Assembly: GCA_964474295.1 (NCBI GenBank)
Contig: CAYYRN010000024.1
Location: forward strand, 1-29,191
Length of the DNA: 29,191 bases
Direction of reading: 5' to 3'
Source: SIG575 sp964474295
Lineage (GTDB): Bacteria; Bacillota; Clostridia; Oscillospirales; Acutalibacteraceae
Position 1 is the stretch's first letter. The number at the start of each line of letters is the position of its first letter. Positions 7,735 to 15,122 of the stretch are shown here, in pieces. The notes under the pieces were generated by a model that saw only the letters and a list, made by a program, of their open reading frames with translations, was not told the DNA's origin and did not search any database. The translations under genes and the position numbers were made by a program.

Positions 7735-8439
7735 TTACTCCAATTCAAAAATTCCGTATTTTGTTCTCAGCCTTGTGAATTTGTCAGCCATAGGCTTGTT
7801 AATAAAAAATAAAAGTATCGCCGTGGTAATTGCGTGCAAAAGATTAAATGCCACGCCCGATGCGTATATGCTTAAAACCGATTCAAGGCTAAAGGTGTTT
7901 GTCATCATCAATACACTGCAAGTGTCAACGATAATTCCGTAGACTGCAAAGCAAAGCAGACCTCCGATTATGCTGACTGAATATTTATTTGTATTATATT
8001 TTTTCTTATAAAAAATCAATCCCGAAAAGAAACCGACAAGCCCCATTCCGAGCATTTGAAAGGGTGTAAACAATCCTTGACCGAAAAGAAAGTTGGATAT
8101 AAACATAGATAAGCTGCCTACCGTGAAGCCGACATTGGGGCCGAATGTTATTGCTGTTACTATCACTAAAGCACACGTCGGTTTAACCTGCGGAACAAAA
8201 GCCATAACAGCTCTTGCGGCAACGCAAAGGGTAACCATCAGAGCGATAAGAACTATTTCTCCCGTCTTTATTTTTCTGTTTTCAAAAAAGATAAAAAACG
8301 GCAGCATAGATAAAATAATTATAACTGTTGCGGTGAGGTAATAGCTTGTATATTTATAAGAAAGAAAGACAAAGGCGGGAGCCAAAAATATAAGTAAAAT
8401 AACGGAAATAACAGTCAGCTTTGTAGATTTTTTTTGCAT
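7735..8439 (-). CDS. ECF transporter S-component, putative corrinoid-specific
   Basis: A 234-residue integral membrane protein with about seven hydrophobic segments. The middle part (about 62-145) looks like ECF S-components: an Ala-rich helix LMVTLCVAARAVMAF near 67-81, a KPTCALVIVTAITFGPNVGFTVGSLSMFISN segment, then FTPFQMLGMGLVGFFSG. It would bind the vitamin and associate with EcfT/EcfA to import it. The ATG at 8439 lies inside the 3' end of the ATPase gene (25-base overlap), indicating coupling. The cobalamin riboswitch and DUF4430 neighbours point to cobalamin or cobinamide. The protein alone does not prove this. Confidence 0.85.
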   Translation of the reverse strand: MQKKSTKLTVISVILLIFLAPAFVFLSYKYTSYYLTATVIIILSMLPFFIFFENRKIKTGEIVLIALMVTLCVAARAVMAFVPQVKPTCALVIVTAITFGPNVGFTVGSLSMFISNFLFGQGLFTPFQMLGMGLVGFFSGLIFYKKKYNTNKYSVSIIGGLLCFAVYGIIVDTCSVLMMTNTFSLESVLSIYASGVAFNLLHAITTAILLFFINKPMADKFTRLRTKYGIFELE

Positions 8440-10085
8440 AAATCAAGCACCTGCCTTTGCGTAACGGCATTTTCAAAAATGCCTCTCGTAAGCTTGTTGG
8501 CGGAAGTGGTGTAAAAATAATTTTGAGCAAAAAAATCATATTTGTTTTTTTGAACTGCACATTTTCCGCCGAATATCATTGCACACATATCACAGTATTC
8601 CGCACAAAATTCGGTATCGTGTGAAACCATAACTACTGTAGCACCTTTTTCGCAAAGCTCCGTTATTTTTTGTGCAAATCGTTTTTTAAAAAGATTATCC
8701 ATTCCCTTTGTCGGTTCATCCAAAAATAATATTTTAGGTTCTTTCAACAGTATCATTGCAAGTGCCGCTCTTTGCATTTCTCCGCCGCTTATGTCATACG
8801 GATGCTTGTTTAACAGCGGAGAAATTTCGGTAAAATCGGAAACGCTTTTTATTCTTCTTTTAATTTCTTCTTTGCCGAAGCCCGAATATTTAAGAACGTG
8901 TTCCAAATCTTCTTTTACTGTGTTGCAACCGAAAAGACTTTCGCATTTTTGGGGCATAAACGCCGCTGTACCGTTGTAAAGTTCGGCTGGTTTATATTTT
9001 TTTATATCCTTACCGAAAAGCTTGATTTTTCCGGATTTGCACTCCGTTATTCCACTCATAAGTGAAAGTGCTGTTGTCTTTCCGGCACCGTTTGCACCGA
9101 GCAATGCGGTGAATGAACCTTTTTGTATTTTAATGTTCATACCGTTGAGAACGTATCCGCTTTCGTTATAGGCAAATCTTACACCCTTCATTTCAACGGC
9201 ATATTCTTCGGGAAATTCACGTGCGTTTCTGTTCGGCACCGTGTACAATGGCTTGTCGTTAAACAAATTGTTCATCATTTTGCGTCCGTCTGAAATGTCA
9301 AGAGGTGCTTTGCCGCTTAATTTCAAACTTGAATGTAATTTCATAGGCAAGGGGAGAGACGAAAGCAAAAATTCGTTATTTTCAAGCAGCTTATAGTTTA
9401 AATCTTTCGGTGTGCAGTCAAGCGTGATTTTTCCGTTGTCCATTGCGATTACCCTGTCCGCAATGGGTATGATGTTTTCAAGGCGATGTTCGCTGATGAT
9501 TACGGTGATTCCGTTTTCTTTGCACAACTTTTTTACAGTATCTAAAAATTGTGATGCGGCAACGGGGTCAAGCTGTGAAGTCGGCTCGTCAAGTATAATC
9601 GCTTTCGGGTGCATTGCTATTACGCTTGCAAGACAAACAAGCTGTTTTTGACCGCCTGAAAGCTCACTGATTTTGCAATTGATTATATTTTCTAAAGAAA
9701 AATAAGTCGCAATTTCCGCTATGCGAAGGCTCACGTTTTTTTTGTCAAGTCCTAAATTTTCCAAGCCGAAAGCAAGTTCCGAAATTACAGTATGAGTGAC
9801 GGTTTGGTATTCCGTGTTTTGAAGTATAAATCCAACGTTTCTGACAGAATCTATTTTCGGAAAATTATTCGATTCATTGCCAAAAAGGAAAACTTCTCCT
9901 TCTTTTTTTCCTTTGGGAGAAAGCTCCGGCTTTAACATTCTCAAAAGTGTTGATTTACCGCTGCCGGATTTTCCGCAAAGTACAACAAACTCTCCCTGTG
10001 AAATTTCCAAATTAACATTTGATAAGGCGGGAATTTCTGTGTTCGGATAATAAAATGTTAAATTTTTTATTTTGAAATCGACCAT
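8415..10085 (-). CDS. Fused double ATPase of ECF transporter (EcfA-EcfA')
   Basis: A 556-residue protein carrying two complete ABC ATPase domains in one chain, equal to a fused EcfA1-EcfA2. Domain 1 has Walker A GKSGSGKST (38-46), LSGGQ (142-146) and Walker B IILDEP (163-168). Domain 2 has GANGAGKTT (330-338), ISGGE (432-436) and ILFLDEP (452-457). A linker spans about 240-290. Both sites look catalytically intact. It energises vitamin import through EcfT. The ATG at 10085 overlaps the EcfT stop by 19 bases, and its own end overlaps the S-component. A dedicated ATPase inside the operon indicates a stand-alone (group I) ECF transporter rather than one that shares a general energising module. 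Confidence 0.93.
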   Translation of the reverse strand: MVDFKIKNLTFYYPNTEIPALSNVNLEISQGEFVVLCGKSGSGKSTLLRMLKPELSPKGKKEGEVFLFGNESNNFPKIDSVRNVGFILQNTEYQTVTHTVISELAFGLENLGLDKKNVSLRIAEIATYFSLENIINCKISELSGGQKQLVCLASVIAMHPKAIILDEPTSQLDPVAASQFLDTVKKLCKENGITVIISEHRLENIIPIADRVIAMDNGKITLDCTPKDLNYKLLENNEFLLSSLPLPMKLHSSLKLSGKAPLDISDGRKMMNNLFNDKPLYTVPNRNAREFPEEYAVEMKGVRFAYNESGYVLNGMNIKIQKGSFTALLGANGAGKTTALSLMSGITECKSGKIKLFGKDIKKYKPAELYNGTAAFMPQKCESLFGCNTVKEDLEHVLKYSGFGKEEIKRRIKSVSDFTEISPLLNKHPYDISGGEMQRAALAMILLKEPKILFLDEPTKGMDNLFKKRFAQKITELCEKGATVVMVSHDTEFCAEYCDMCAMIFGGKCAVQKNKYDFFAQNYFYTTSANKLTRGIFENAVTQRQVLDLCKKNLQS

Positions 10086-10942
10086 AATTTTTCCTCTCTT
10101 AAATCAAATATCATCGGTGAAGAAAGAATTAAAACCGAAAATACGATTAAAGTAAAAGCGATAATGTCCGGCTTCGGAATTTCTATAATCGGATTGTATA
10201 CGCAGTACATTTTTTTGTAAAAAACCGTATTTAAAATCAAAGCTGCCACAGAAAAAGCGATAAACAAAACATCATAAATCGAAAACGTGTAATCCGCATA
10301 AGATTTTCTTGCTTTAAGCCCGTATCCTCTTGCCGACATAGATTCCGCTGTGTCAATGCCTTTTTCGAGCGTCCAGGAAATCAGTATTGAAAGACGTCTT
10401 GAACCTGCCTTGATTTTTTTAATAAAATTCGCAGATTCGGGAATGTTTCCTATGCCTTTTTCCGCTTTTGAGATTTCCTCCGCCTGATAACGTATTAGTG
10501 GAATAAAGCGAAGTACCATAGAAATTATCAATGCTGTTTTCGGTGAAAATCTGCCGAAAAGATAAATTATTTTGTCACTTGTTACTATCTCGTTAAAACA
10601 GTCAAGCCAAAAAAGGATGGCGGAAAATTTGACTGCACAAATCAGACCGTAAAGAACAGCTTCAAGAGTAAAATTGTTTCCGTTGGGCAGTGTGAAAAGA
10701 ATTGTGACACCGTAATGATTAAAAAGTCCGTTAAAAACGGTTATGAGCATTATTAAAGGCAAAATAAATTTCAGAAGATAGGAAACGGTTCTTTTCTTTT
10801 GAATTTTCAAATCATAGATAAAACCGCAAAGAAGTGTTGTGAAAAGAATAAAAGGATTATAAGAAATCAAGCATAATGTAAATGCGAAAACGAAAAATAT
10901 AAAGGATGTAACGGGGTGTAGAGCTTTAAAACCGATATTCAT
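10067..10942 (-). CDS. ecfT: ECF transporter T-component (CbiQ/EcfT family)
   Basis: A 291-residue membrane protein of the CbiQ/EcfT family that couples the S-component to the ATPases. Hydrophobic helices lie near the N-terminus and C-terminus. The cytoplasmic coupling region holds the conserved SARGYGLKARKSY segment (about 203-215), whose Ala-Arg groups dock into the ATPases. I chose the ATG at 10942 (MNIGFKALHPVTSF, a family-typical start) because AAGGGAT sits just upstream. An in-frame TTG at 10957, overlapping the propeller gene stop, would add only five residues. It is in the same operon as the S-component and ATPase. Confidence 0.9.
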   Translation of the reverse strand: MNIGFKALHPVTSFIFFVFAFTLCLISYNPFILFTTLLCGFIYDLKIQKKRTVSYLLKFILPLIMLITVFNGLFNHYGVTILFTLPNGNNFTLEAVLYGLICAVKFSAILFWLDCFNEIVTSDKIIYLFGRFSPKTALIISMVLRFIPLIRYQAEEISKAEKGIGNIPESANFIKKIKAGSRRLSILISWTLEKGIDTAESMSARGYGLKARKSYADYTFSIYDVLFIAFSVAALILNTVFYKKMYCVYNPIIEIPKPDIIAFTLIVFSVLILSSPMIFDLREEKLWSISK

Positions 10943-10953
10943 TTTTATCCCTT

Positions 10954-12276
10954 TCAAGAAAAAATCTGTTTAAAAAAGTCGAAGATTGTTTTGAAGAATG
11001 AGATAATATTCTCCCAAAAAGACGATGAACTTTTTTTCGAGGTAATTGCGAAAATATATCCCGAATCGTTTTTATAGTAAAGTGTACCGTCCTTACTTGC
11101 CGAAATCGTGCTGATACAGTATTGACTCATGTCTTCACTCGGTGTAAACAGTTCGCTTTTTTCTGCGGTTGTCTGACCTGCACTGTCAGAAAAGACGGTT
11201 ATTCCTCCGGGATAGCCGTTGTATGTTGAATATACATATACCTTACCCGTCGATTTTTCGTAGGCATTCGAAACAAGCATTGTTGCCTGTGGATAGGCGG
11301 ACATATCGCAGGAATAAATTTTTGTCATTTTTTCGGCATCTATAACGAGAAATTCCCCGTATGAGCCTTTTTGTGAGCCGATGTAAAGCCTGCTGTTATA
11401 AATAACAGGTGTTGCGGTGATTGCACCGGAGGCTTTATAGGATGAAAGGGAAGTGAGCTTTCCCGTTGAAGAATTTACACTGAATTTGTAAACGTATCCC
11501 GCTTTACTCGAAACGTAAAATGAGTTTAATTCGGAGCAATATGTGACACTTGAGCGAATGTCACCCTTAACCTTCATTGATGAAAGCTGTTTGCCCGTGG
11601 ATTTATCGAGCGAAACCACATAAGAATTTGACGTGCTGTCATTTTGTCCGTTATCTTTTCCGAAAACGGCAAATTTCTCCGTTACACAGCAGCCTGCCCA
11701 ATAAAAACCGCCGAGTGATTTATAAGTCCAAACTGCTTTCTTTACCTCGGTTTCTTCATCGGGGGTTTCGTCTTTTGCGTTTAAGCAAACATAATTTGCG
11801 TATTCCGCTTCGCCGTTCCAAAATCCCGTATAAACGAAGCCGTCACTGTAAGTTATCGGACATAAAGCCTGTCCGCCTAAAGCATCTGTATAAACCCACA
11901 GTGATTTCATTGTTTTAAAGTCAAAGGCTTGAACAATACCTCCGTCGAGCTGAACAAAAATTTTACCGTCGGCATAAAGCGGACTTGACGTTGCATAAAG
12001 TGTGCTGCCTTGCATCTTTACACTTGAAATTTCTTCGCCTGTTTTGCCGTCAAGCTTGTAAAGCTTAACTCCCGAAACTAAAATTACAGTGTCATCAACG
12101 GCAAGAGGGGGTGTGGGTACAGCCTTGTATTTACTGCCGAATTTTTTTGAAAACGCAAGTGAAGACGAAACGGTCGGGGTTTTATAGCTTGTAAGGTTCT
12201 CCGAAGCATACGCAGTCAAACTGAGTGAAGACACAAGAATGACAACGGTTGCGAGCAAAGAAAAAACTTTTTTCAT
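10954..12276 (-). CDS. Secreted PQQ-like beta-propeller protein with hydrophobic C-tail
   Basis: A 440-residue exported protein. It has a signal peptide (about 1-25, probable cleavage after AYA), then repeated beta-propeller blades of the PQQ/YVTN-like type with motifs such as LYKLDGKTGEE, SPLYADGKIFVQLDGG, VSLDKSTGKQLSS and ATPVIYNSRLYIGS. The C-terminal 22 residues form a Ser-rich then aromatic hydrophobic helix with IISFFKTIFDFF, matched in the DUF4430 protein at the end of the operon. It follows the small basic gene by six bases, with AAGGGAT before the ATG. In Bacteroidetes, BtuG is a surface beta-propeller that binds cobalamin tightly. By analogy this protein may capture corrinoids, but no homology is claimed. 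No enzymatic PQQ ligands were identified. Confidence 0.85.
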   Translation of the reverse strand: MKKVFSLLATVVILVSSLSLTAYASENLTSYKTPTVSSSLAFSKKFGSKYKAVPTPPLAVDDTVILVSGVKLYKLDGKTGEEISSVKMQGSTLYATSSPLYADGKIFVQLDGGIVQAFDFKTMKSLWVYTDALGGQALCPITYSDGFVYTGFWNGEAEYANYVCLNAKDETPDEETEVKKAVWTYKSLGGFYWAGCCVTEKFAVFGKDNGQNDSTSNSYVVSLDKSTGKQLSSMKVKGDIRSSVTYCSELNSFYVSSKAGYVYKFSVNSSTGKLTSLSSYKASGAITATPVIYNSRLYIGSQKGSYGEFLVIDAEKMTKIYSCDMSAYPQATMLVSNAYEKSTGKVYVYSTYNGYPGGITVFSDSAGQTTAEKSELFTPSEDMSQYCISTISASKDGTLYYKNDSGYIFAITSKKSSSSFWENIISFFKTIFDFFKQIFS

Positions 12277-12282
12277 ATAGTT

Positions 12283-12513
12283 TCACATCCCTTGAGATAA
12301 TTGTTTGCTTTTTCTCTTTTTTGCTTTTTTCTTTTTAACGGATTTTTCTTTCAATCCTGCGTATTCCAAAGCTCTCGGCCACGGACCGAGATATGCTTTT
12401 ATTTTTGAAACGGTTACCTCGTCAAAGTCGTCCTTTTTGGGAGGTCTGCCGAGAATATCTGCTTTTTCCAGCAGCAATTTTGCCGCTTTGTTTTTCTTTT
12501 CTTCACTAATCAT
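12283..12513 (-). CDS. Small basic protein with a homing-endonuclease-associated-repeat-like motif
   Basis: A 76-residue protein, the first gene after the cobalamin riboswitch. Residues about 20-55 (LGRPPKKDDFDEV, then IKAYLGPWPRALEYAGL) resemble the short helical repeat found next to homing endonucleases and in small DNA-binding proteins (HNH_repeat-like). The C-terminal third is a lysine/arginine tract. Together these suggest nucleic acid binding. GAGGT lies just before the ATG at 12513, and the propeller gene starts six bases after its stop, so it is part of the corrinoid operon. There is no nuclease domain. It could be an operon regulator, but its function is unknown. Confidence 0.72.
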   Translation of the reverse strand: MISEEKKNKAAKLLLEKADILGRPPKKDDFDEVTVSKIKAYLGPWPRALEYAGLKEKSVKKKKAKKRKSKQLSQGM

Positions 12514-12529
12514 ACAAAACCTCTGTAAT

Positions 12530-12567
12530 AAAAAAGTACCCTTTTGACCTTAAAGGCAAAAGAGTAC
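12530..12567 (-). terminator. Riboswitch-controlled intrinsic terminator
   Basis: On the minus strand GTACTCTTTTG, a short loop and CAAAAGGGTAC form an 11-bp stem followed by six T. It lies between the cobalamin aptamer and the first gene of the operon. It is the expression platform expected for a transcription-terminating OFF switch. Confidence 0.88.
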
Positions 12568-12660
12568 AACTGATTTAAGACAACCGAAACACGGCTTTGA
12601 AGCAACAGGGAAGATGTAACCTCAAAACCATAAAAACAGGCGATAAATCGGTTGCACTCT
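12561..12660 (-). promoter_or_regulatory. Antiterminator and competing stem of the cobalamin riboswitch
   Basis: On the minus strand AGAGTGCAAC (12660-12651) can pair with GTTGTACTCT (12570-12561), ten pairs with one G-U. The second strand contains the 5' arm of the terminator, so the two folds exclude each other. A third pairing, CAACCGA (12654-12648) with TCGGTTG (12587-12581), would block the antiterminator and so favour the terminator. These pairings are seen directly in sequence; which one ligand binding favours is inferred. Confidence 0.7.
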
Positions 12661-12688
12661 TCTCACCAAAGCTGTGTAAAACCTAAAA

Positions 12689-12869
12689 GATACGGCAGGT
12701 ATCCTGACTTATGATAAAGCGGAATTTCCGCTTGAGGAACAAGCCTTCTCGGAAAAATCCAATGGCACAAACAGTTCCTCTTTCGTCAAATACAGTAATG
12801 GCGGTTGTTCCGGATTCGAACCGGATTCCCTTTTGCATTTACTCAGCTAACAACTTTTCAAACCGTATC
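12689..12869 (-). ncRNA. Cobalamin riboswitch aptamer
   Basis: The minus strand shows the full B12 aptamer layout. P1 is formed by GATACGG (12869-12863) and CCGTATC (12695-12689). The conserved GGGAA...GGT...GAATCC block and an ACTGT element follow, then GCCATTG. The B12 box AAGTCAGGATACCTGCC is at 12710-12694. It lies 176 bases upstream of the first gene, with a terminator in between. By family knowledge it senses adenosylcobalamin or a related corrinoid and shuts the operon off when ligand is present. Confidence 0.95.
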
Positions 12870-12896
12870 TTATATATCTTTTATTATTTTTTTCTG

Positions 12897-12925
12897 ATTA
12901 TAGCACTTTCGACAAGTTTTTTCAA
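12897..12925 (-). promoter_or_regulatory. Promoter of the riboswitch-controlled corrinoid operon
   Basis: Read on the minus strand: TTGAAA, an exact 17-base spacer, then TATAAT, ending about 28 bases upstream of the aptamer P1 stem. Together with the aptamer and terminator it fills the 475-base gap between the small basic gene and the TetR gene. Confidence 0.85.
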
Positions 12926-12988
12926 TAGCTGAAAATAATTAATTCAAAAAATTATTGCAGTTTGTCCGTGCCGATTGTGTCATCTTTA

Positions 12989-13672
12989 CTAATTAAGTTT
13001 AAAGTCAAAACGCATTTCCAAAGCAAGAAACAACTGCTGAATGGTTTCGTTCGCAATTGAGTTTATATCGATTTGCTTAATAAAAGCAATAATCTTTTTT
13101 ATTTCATCTTCGGGAACTTTATATACCCTCAATGATAAGGCGAGGAAACATTCGATTTTTTTCTCAAGCGTAAAATGAATATCGCATCTTCTTTCCATAT
13201 AGCCCCTCATAATCCCGCAAGAGCCGATATCAAGTTCGTAAAAATCGCTTTCGGAATATTCGGGAAAATATTCACCGAATATTTGATATAATTCCCGTGC
13301 GGTATGCTGATAAATATACTCAGCCGTGCTTTCCACGGAATAAGCTTCAATATATATGTCACGGAGGTTTTCGTTCAGTTCGGTTAAGACAAGTTGAATA
13401 GCCGTTTCCGCAGCATAAATATAAACGGGAGAAAGATTTTGGTTTGCAATATTTCTGGCTGCTTTAAACTGACCGCCGAACATAAACTCCACAAGCTCAT
13501 ACAAGATGCCGTCTTTTGTGCGGAAAATGTTTTGAAAAGTGCTTACGGAAACGCCCGCCTCTTTTATGATTTGGCTGATTGGCGTTTGGTGATAGCCTTG
13601 CTCGATAAAGTTTCTGACACAAACGGAAAGAATTTTGTTTTTGGTTTCGATGCTGGATTTTCTCAATGCCAT
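12989..13672 (-). CDS. TetR/AcrR family transcriptional regulator
   Basis: A 227-residue TetR-family repressor. The N-terminal helix-turn-helix is at about 8-55, with TPISQIIKEAGVSVSTFQNIF as recognition unit. A variable ligand-binding domain follows. I chose the ATG at 13672 (MALRKSSIETKNKIL); an in-frame TTG at 13690 would add six residues and lies in the operator. The ribosome site is weak (GAAAG). The promoter contains a long palindrome (separate entry), so autorepression is likely. No efflux pump or enzyme gene is paired with it. The next downstream gene is the corrinoid operon, which has its own promoter, so the regulon and inducer are unknown. Confidence 0.9.
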   Translation of the reverse strand: MALRKSSIETKNKILSVCVRNFIEQGYHQTPISQIIKEAGVSVSTFQNIFRTKDGILYELVEFMFGGQFKAARNIANQNLSPVYIYAAETAIQLVLTELNENLRDIYIEAYSVESTAEYIYQHTARELYQIFGEYFPEYSESDFYELDIGSCGIMRGYMERRCDIHFTLEKKIECFLALSLRVYKVPEDEIKKIIAFIKQIDINSIANETIQQLFLALEMRFDFKLN

Positions 13673-13689
13673 AATATCAACTGCTTTCA

Positions 13690-13721
13690 ATATATTGTTG
13701 GTTTGTGTACCAACAATATAT
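13690..13721. promoter_or_regulatory. Palindromic operator of the TetR gene
   Basis: A perfect inverted repeat with 13-bp arms, ATATATTGTTGGT and ACCAACAATATAT, separated by 6 bases. It overlaps the -10 box and the transcription start of the TetR gene, a standard position for autorepression. Confidence 0.85.
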
Positions 13722-13741
13722 CAATATTCGATAATTGTCAA
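13713..13741 (-). promoter_or_regulatory. Promoter of the TetR gene
   Basis: Read on the minus strand: TTGACA, a 17-base spacer, then TATTGT. The -10 box lies inside the right arm of the palindromic operator, so repressor binding would exclude RNA polymerase. Confidence 0.75.
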
Positions 13742-13783
13742 TAAGTAATTTCTAAATTGTACAGAAAATTTAAAAATTCAAAG

Positions 13784-13834
13784 TAAAAAACAAAAACCTC
13801 AATAACCGATGAAAACACCGATTATCAAGGTTTT
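13784..13834 (-). terminator. Terminator of tRNA-Leu
   Basis: Just downstream of the tRNA on the minus strand, ACCTTGATAATCGGTG, a TTTT loop and CATCGGTTATTGAGGT pair (some G-U), followed by TTTTTGTTTTTT. This is a good intrinsic terminator. Confidence 0.85.
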
Positions 13835-13840
13835 ATGAGT

Positions 13841-13927
13841 TGGTGCCGGAAGCGGGGGTCGAACCCGCACGGTATCGCTACCACTGGATTTTGAGTCCAG
13901 CACGTCTGCCAATTCCATCATTCCGGC
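13841..13927 (-). tRNA. tRNA-Leu (anticodon CAA)
   Basis: An 87-base class II tRNA. Acceptor arms are GCCGGAA and TTCCGGC, with the 3' CCA encoded. The anticodon loop is CTCAAAA with anticodon CAA, reading UUG leucine codons. There is a long variable arm and a T-loop GGTTCGACCCC. It has its own promoter and terminator. Confidence 0.97.
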
Positions 13928-13941
13928 GAAACTACTTGTAT

Positions 13942-13970
13942 ATTATAAATTATCTTTATAAAAAAATCAA
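13942..13970 (-). promoter_or_regulatory. Promoter of tRNA-Leu
   Basis: Read on the minus strand: TTGATT, a 17-base spacer, then TATAAT, ending 14 bases upstream of the mature tRNA 5' end. The precursor would therefore have a very short leader. Confidence 0.75.
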
Positions 13971-13989
13971 TAGTAATTTCAAAAAAAAA

Positions 13990-14553
13990 TTAAATTTTAT
14001 TATCGATAACAAAGTCACAACAGCTTTTGATTTGAAATTTATCAAAGTAAGCGTTTTCTTTCGGTATCCATTCACTGACAAATCTTTCAAGCTTTTCGGG
14101 GGCTCTTGATTTAAGACGTTTAAGCTGTTCTTCCTTATCTGTATCCATAAAAATTTTAAGGTCATATATGTCCGAAAAATTCGGATGTAATGAATAAACG
14201 CCCTCTATGATATTGATTTTTTTCGCAAAGACCTGCACCGTTTCGGTTATTTTTCCTTCACTGCAATTGTATTTTCCGTACGAAAAATCACAGCCGCACA
14301 ACAGATTGCGAACAACTTCATTTTCAAACCGTTCGTAATCGATATTGCCACCCGTTTCTTTCAGCCTCTCATTTGTTCTTTTAATGCTCGGTAAAAAGAA
14401 GTCATCCATATGAAAAATATTGCAGTCATATTTTTGACCGAGCATTTTCGCAAATGTACTTTTTCCCGAAGCACACGGGCCGTCAATCGCAATCAGTATA
14501 TGGTGATTGCTTCTTATTAATGCGTCTATTTTTTCAAAAACTATTTTATCCAT
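13990..14553 (-). CDS. Uridine kinase-like P-loop kinase
   Basis: A 187-residue P-loop kinase of the uridine kinase/phosphoribulokinase superfamily. Walker A is GPCASGKST (25-33), followed by HMDDFFLP (48-55), the substrate-side acidic motif of uridine kinases, and IIEGVYSLHP, the second acidic motif. It is shorter than classical uridine kinase (about 210 residues). The group also contains nicotinamide riboside kinases and is related to type I pantothenate kinase. The ATG at 14553 overlaps the stop of an ECF S-component gene (ATGGATAA), so the two are translationally coupled. It therefore probably phosphorylates, and so traps, the molecule that transporter imports. The substrate is unknown. 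Confidence 0.85.
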   Translation of the reverse strand: MDKIVFEKIDALIRSNHHILIAIDGPCASGKSTFAKMLGQKYDCNIFHMDDFFLPSIKRTNERLKETGGNIDYERFENEVVRNLLCGCDFSYGKYNCSEGKITETVQVFAKKINIIEGVYSLHPNFSDIYDLKIFMDTDKEEQLKRLKSRAPEKLERFVSEWIPKENAYFDKFQIKSCCDFVIDNKI

Positions 14554-15106
14554 TTAACATAAACCTTGTTTTCTTTAATGCGAGAATAATAAGCGGTATA
14601 AGAGCAAGCTGAATTACAATTCCGGGAAGGGCATTGATTACATTTACGGTGATGAAAGTTTTAAAAACAAATTCGTTGTCGGAAGCCGTTGCAATCAAAT
14701 AATTTACAGATGCGTTTACGATTCTGCCCGCTATCATAGATATTAAAAGTGTGGGATAAACATATCCTATTTTTTTCGGGAATGATTTGTAAAGCATACC
14801 GCACATTCCGCCGTATGTAGCAAGCTCAAAAGCCATCGCAATTGAGTTTGTGACTGTGGGAAGCCCTGTAATTATTGTTTTCAGAAGCGGAGACACAAGC
14901 CCTACAACTATCCCGTAAGGTGTTCCGCAAATAAAACCGCAAAGCATAACGGGTATGTGCATAGGCAAAAATGTTTGTCCGAGCTGTTGATTTCCCATAG
15001 TTAATAAAGACGGAAGAATAATAGCCAATGCAATGAAAAGTGCCGAAAAAACAAGCTTCGTTGTAGTGTTTATGATTTTGTTGTTTTTTTTCGTCTTAAT
15101 CACCAA
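14546..15106 (-). CDS. ECF transporter S-component, unknown vitamin
   Basis: A 186-residue membrane protein with about five to six helices and the S-component features GQTFLPMHIPVMLCGFICG (about 43-61) and PYGIVVGLVSPLLKTIITG. This is the PF12822-like group, which includes pantothenate and other vitamin binders. No ATPase or T-component is adjacent, so it must use a shared ECF module. The start is either TTG at 15106 or GTG at 15103; no ribosome site is visible and the leader is only about 10-15 bases. It is coupled to the downstream kinase. No riboswitch is present, so specificity cannot be read from regulation. Confidence 0.85.
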   Translation of the reverse strand: MVIKTKKNNKIINTTTKLVFSALFIALAIILPSLLTMGNQQLGQTFLPMHIPVMLCGFICGTPYGIVVGLVSPLLKTIITGLPTVTNSIAMAFELATYGGMCGMLYKSFPKKIGYVYPTLLISMIAGRIVNASVNYLIATASDNEFVFKTFITVNVINALPGIVIQLALIPLIILALKKTRFMLNG

Positions 15107-15122
15107 CTTTTACTTTTGTTTT

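Noticed and set aside
12711..12932. Plus-strand ORF of 73 residues
   Set aside because: It lies across the cobalamin riboswitch and its promoter, which explain this sequence fully.
13840..14109. Plus-strand ORF of 89 residues
   Set aside because: It runs through tRNA-Leu antisense and the 3' end of the kinase; its start sequence is a well-known spurious translation of tRNA genes.
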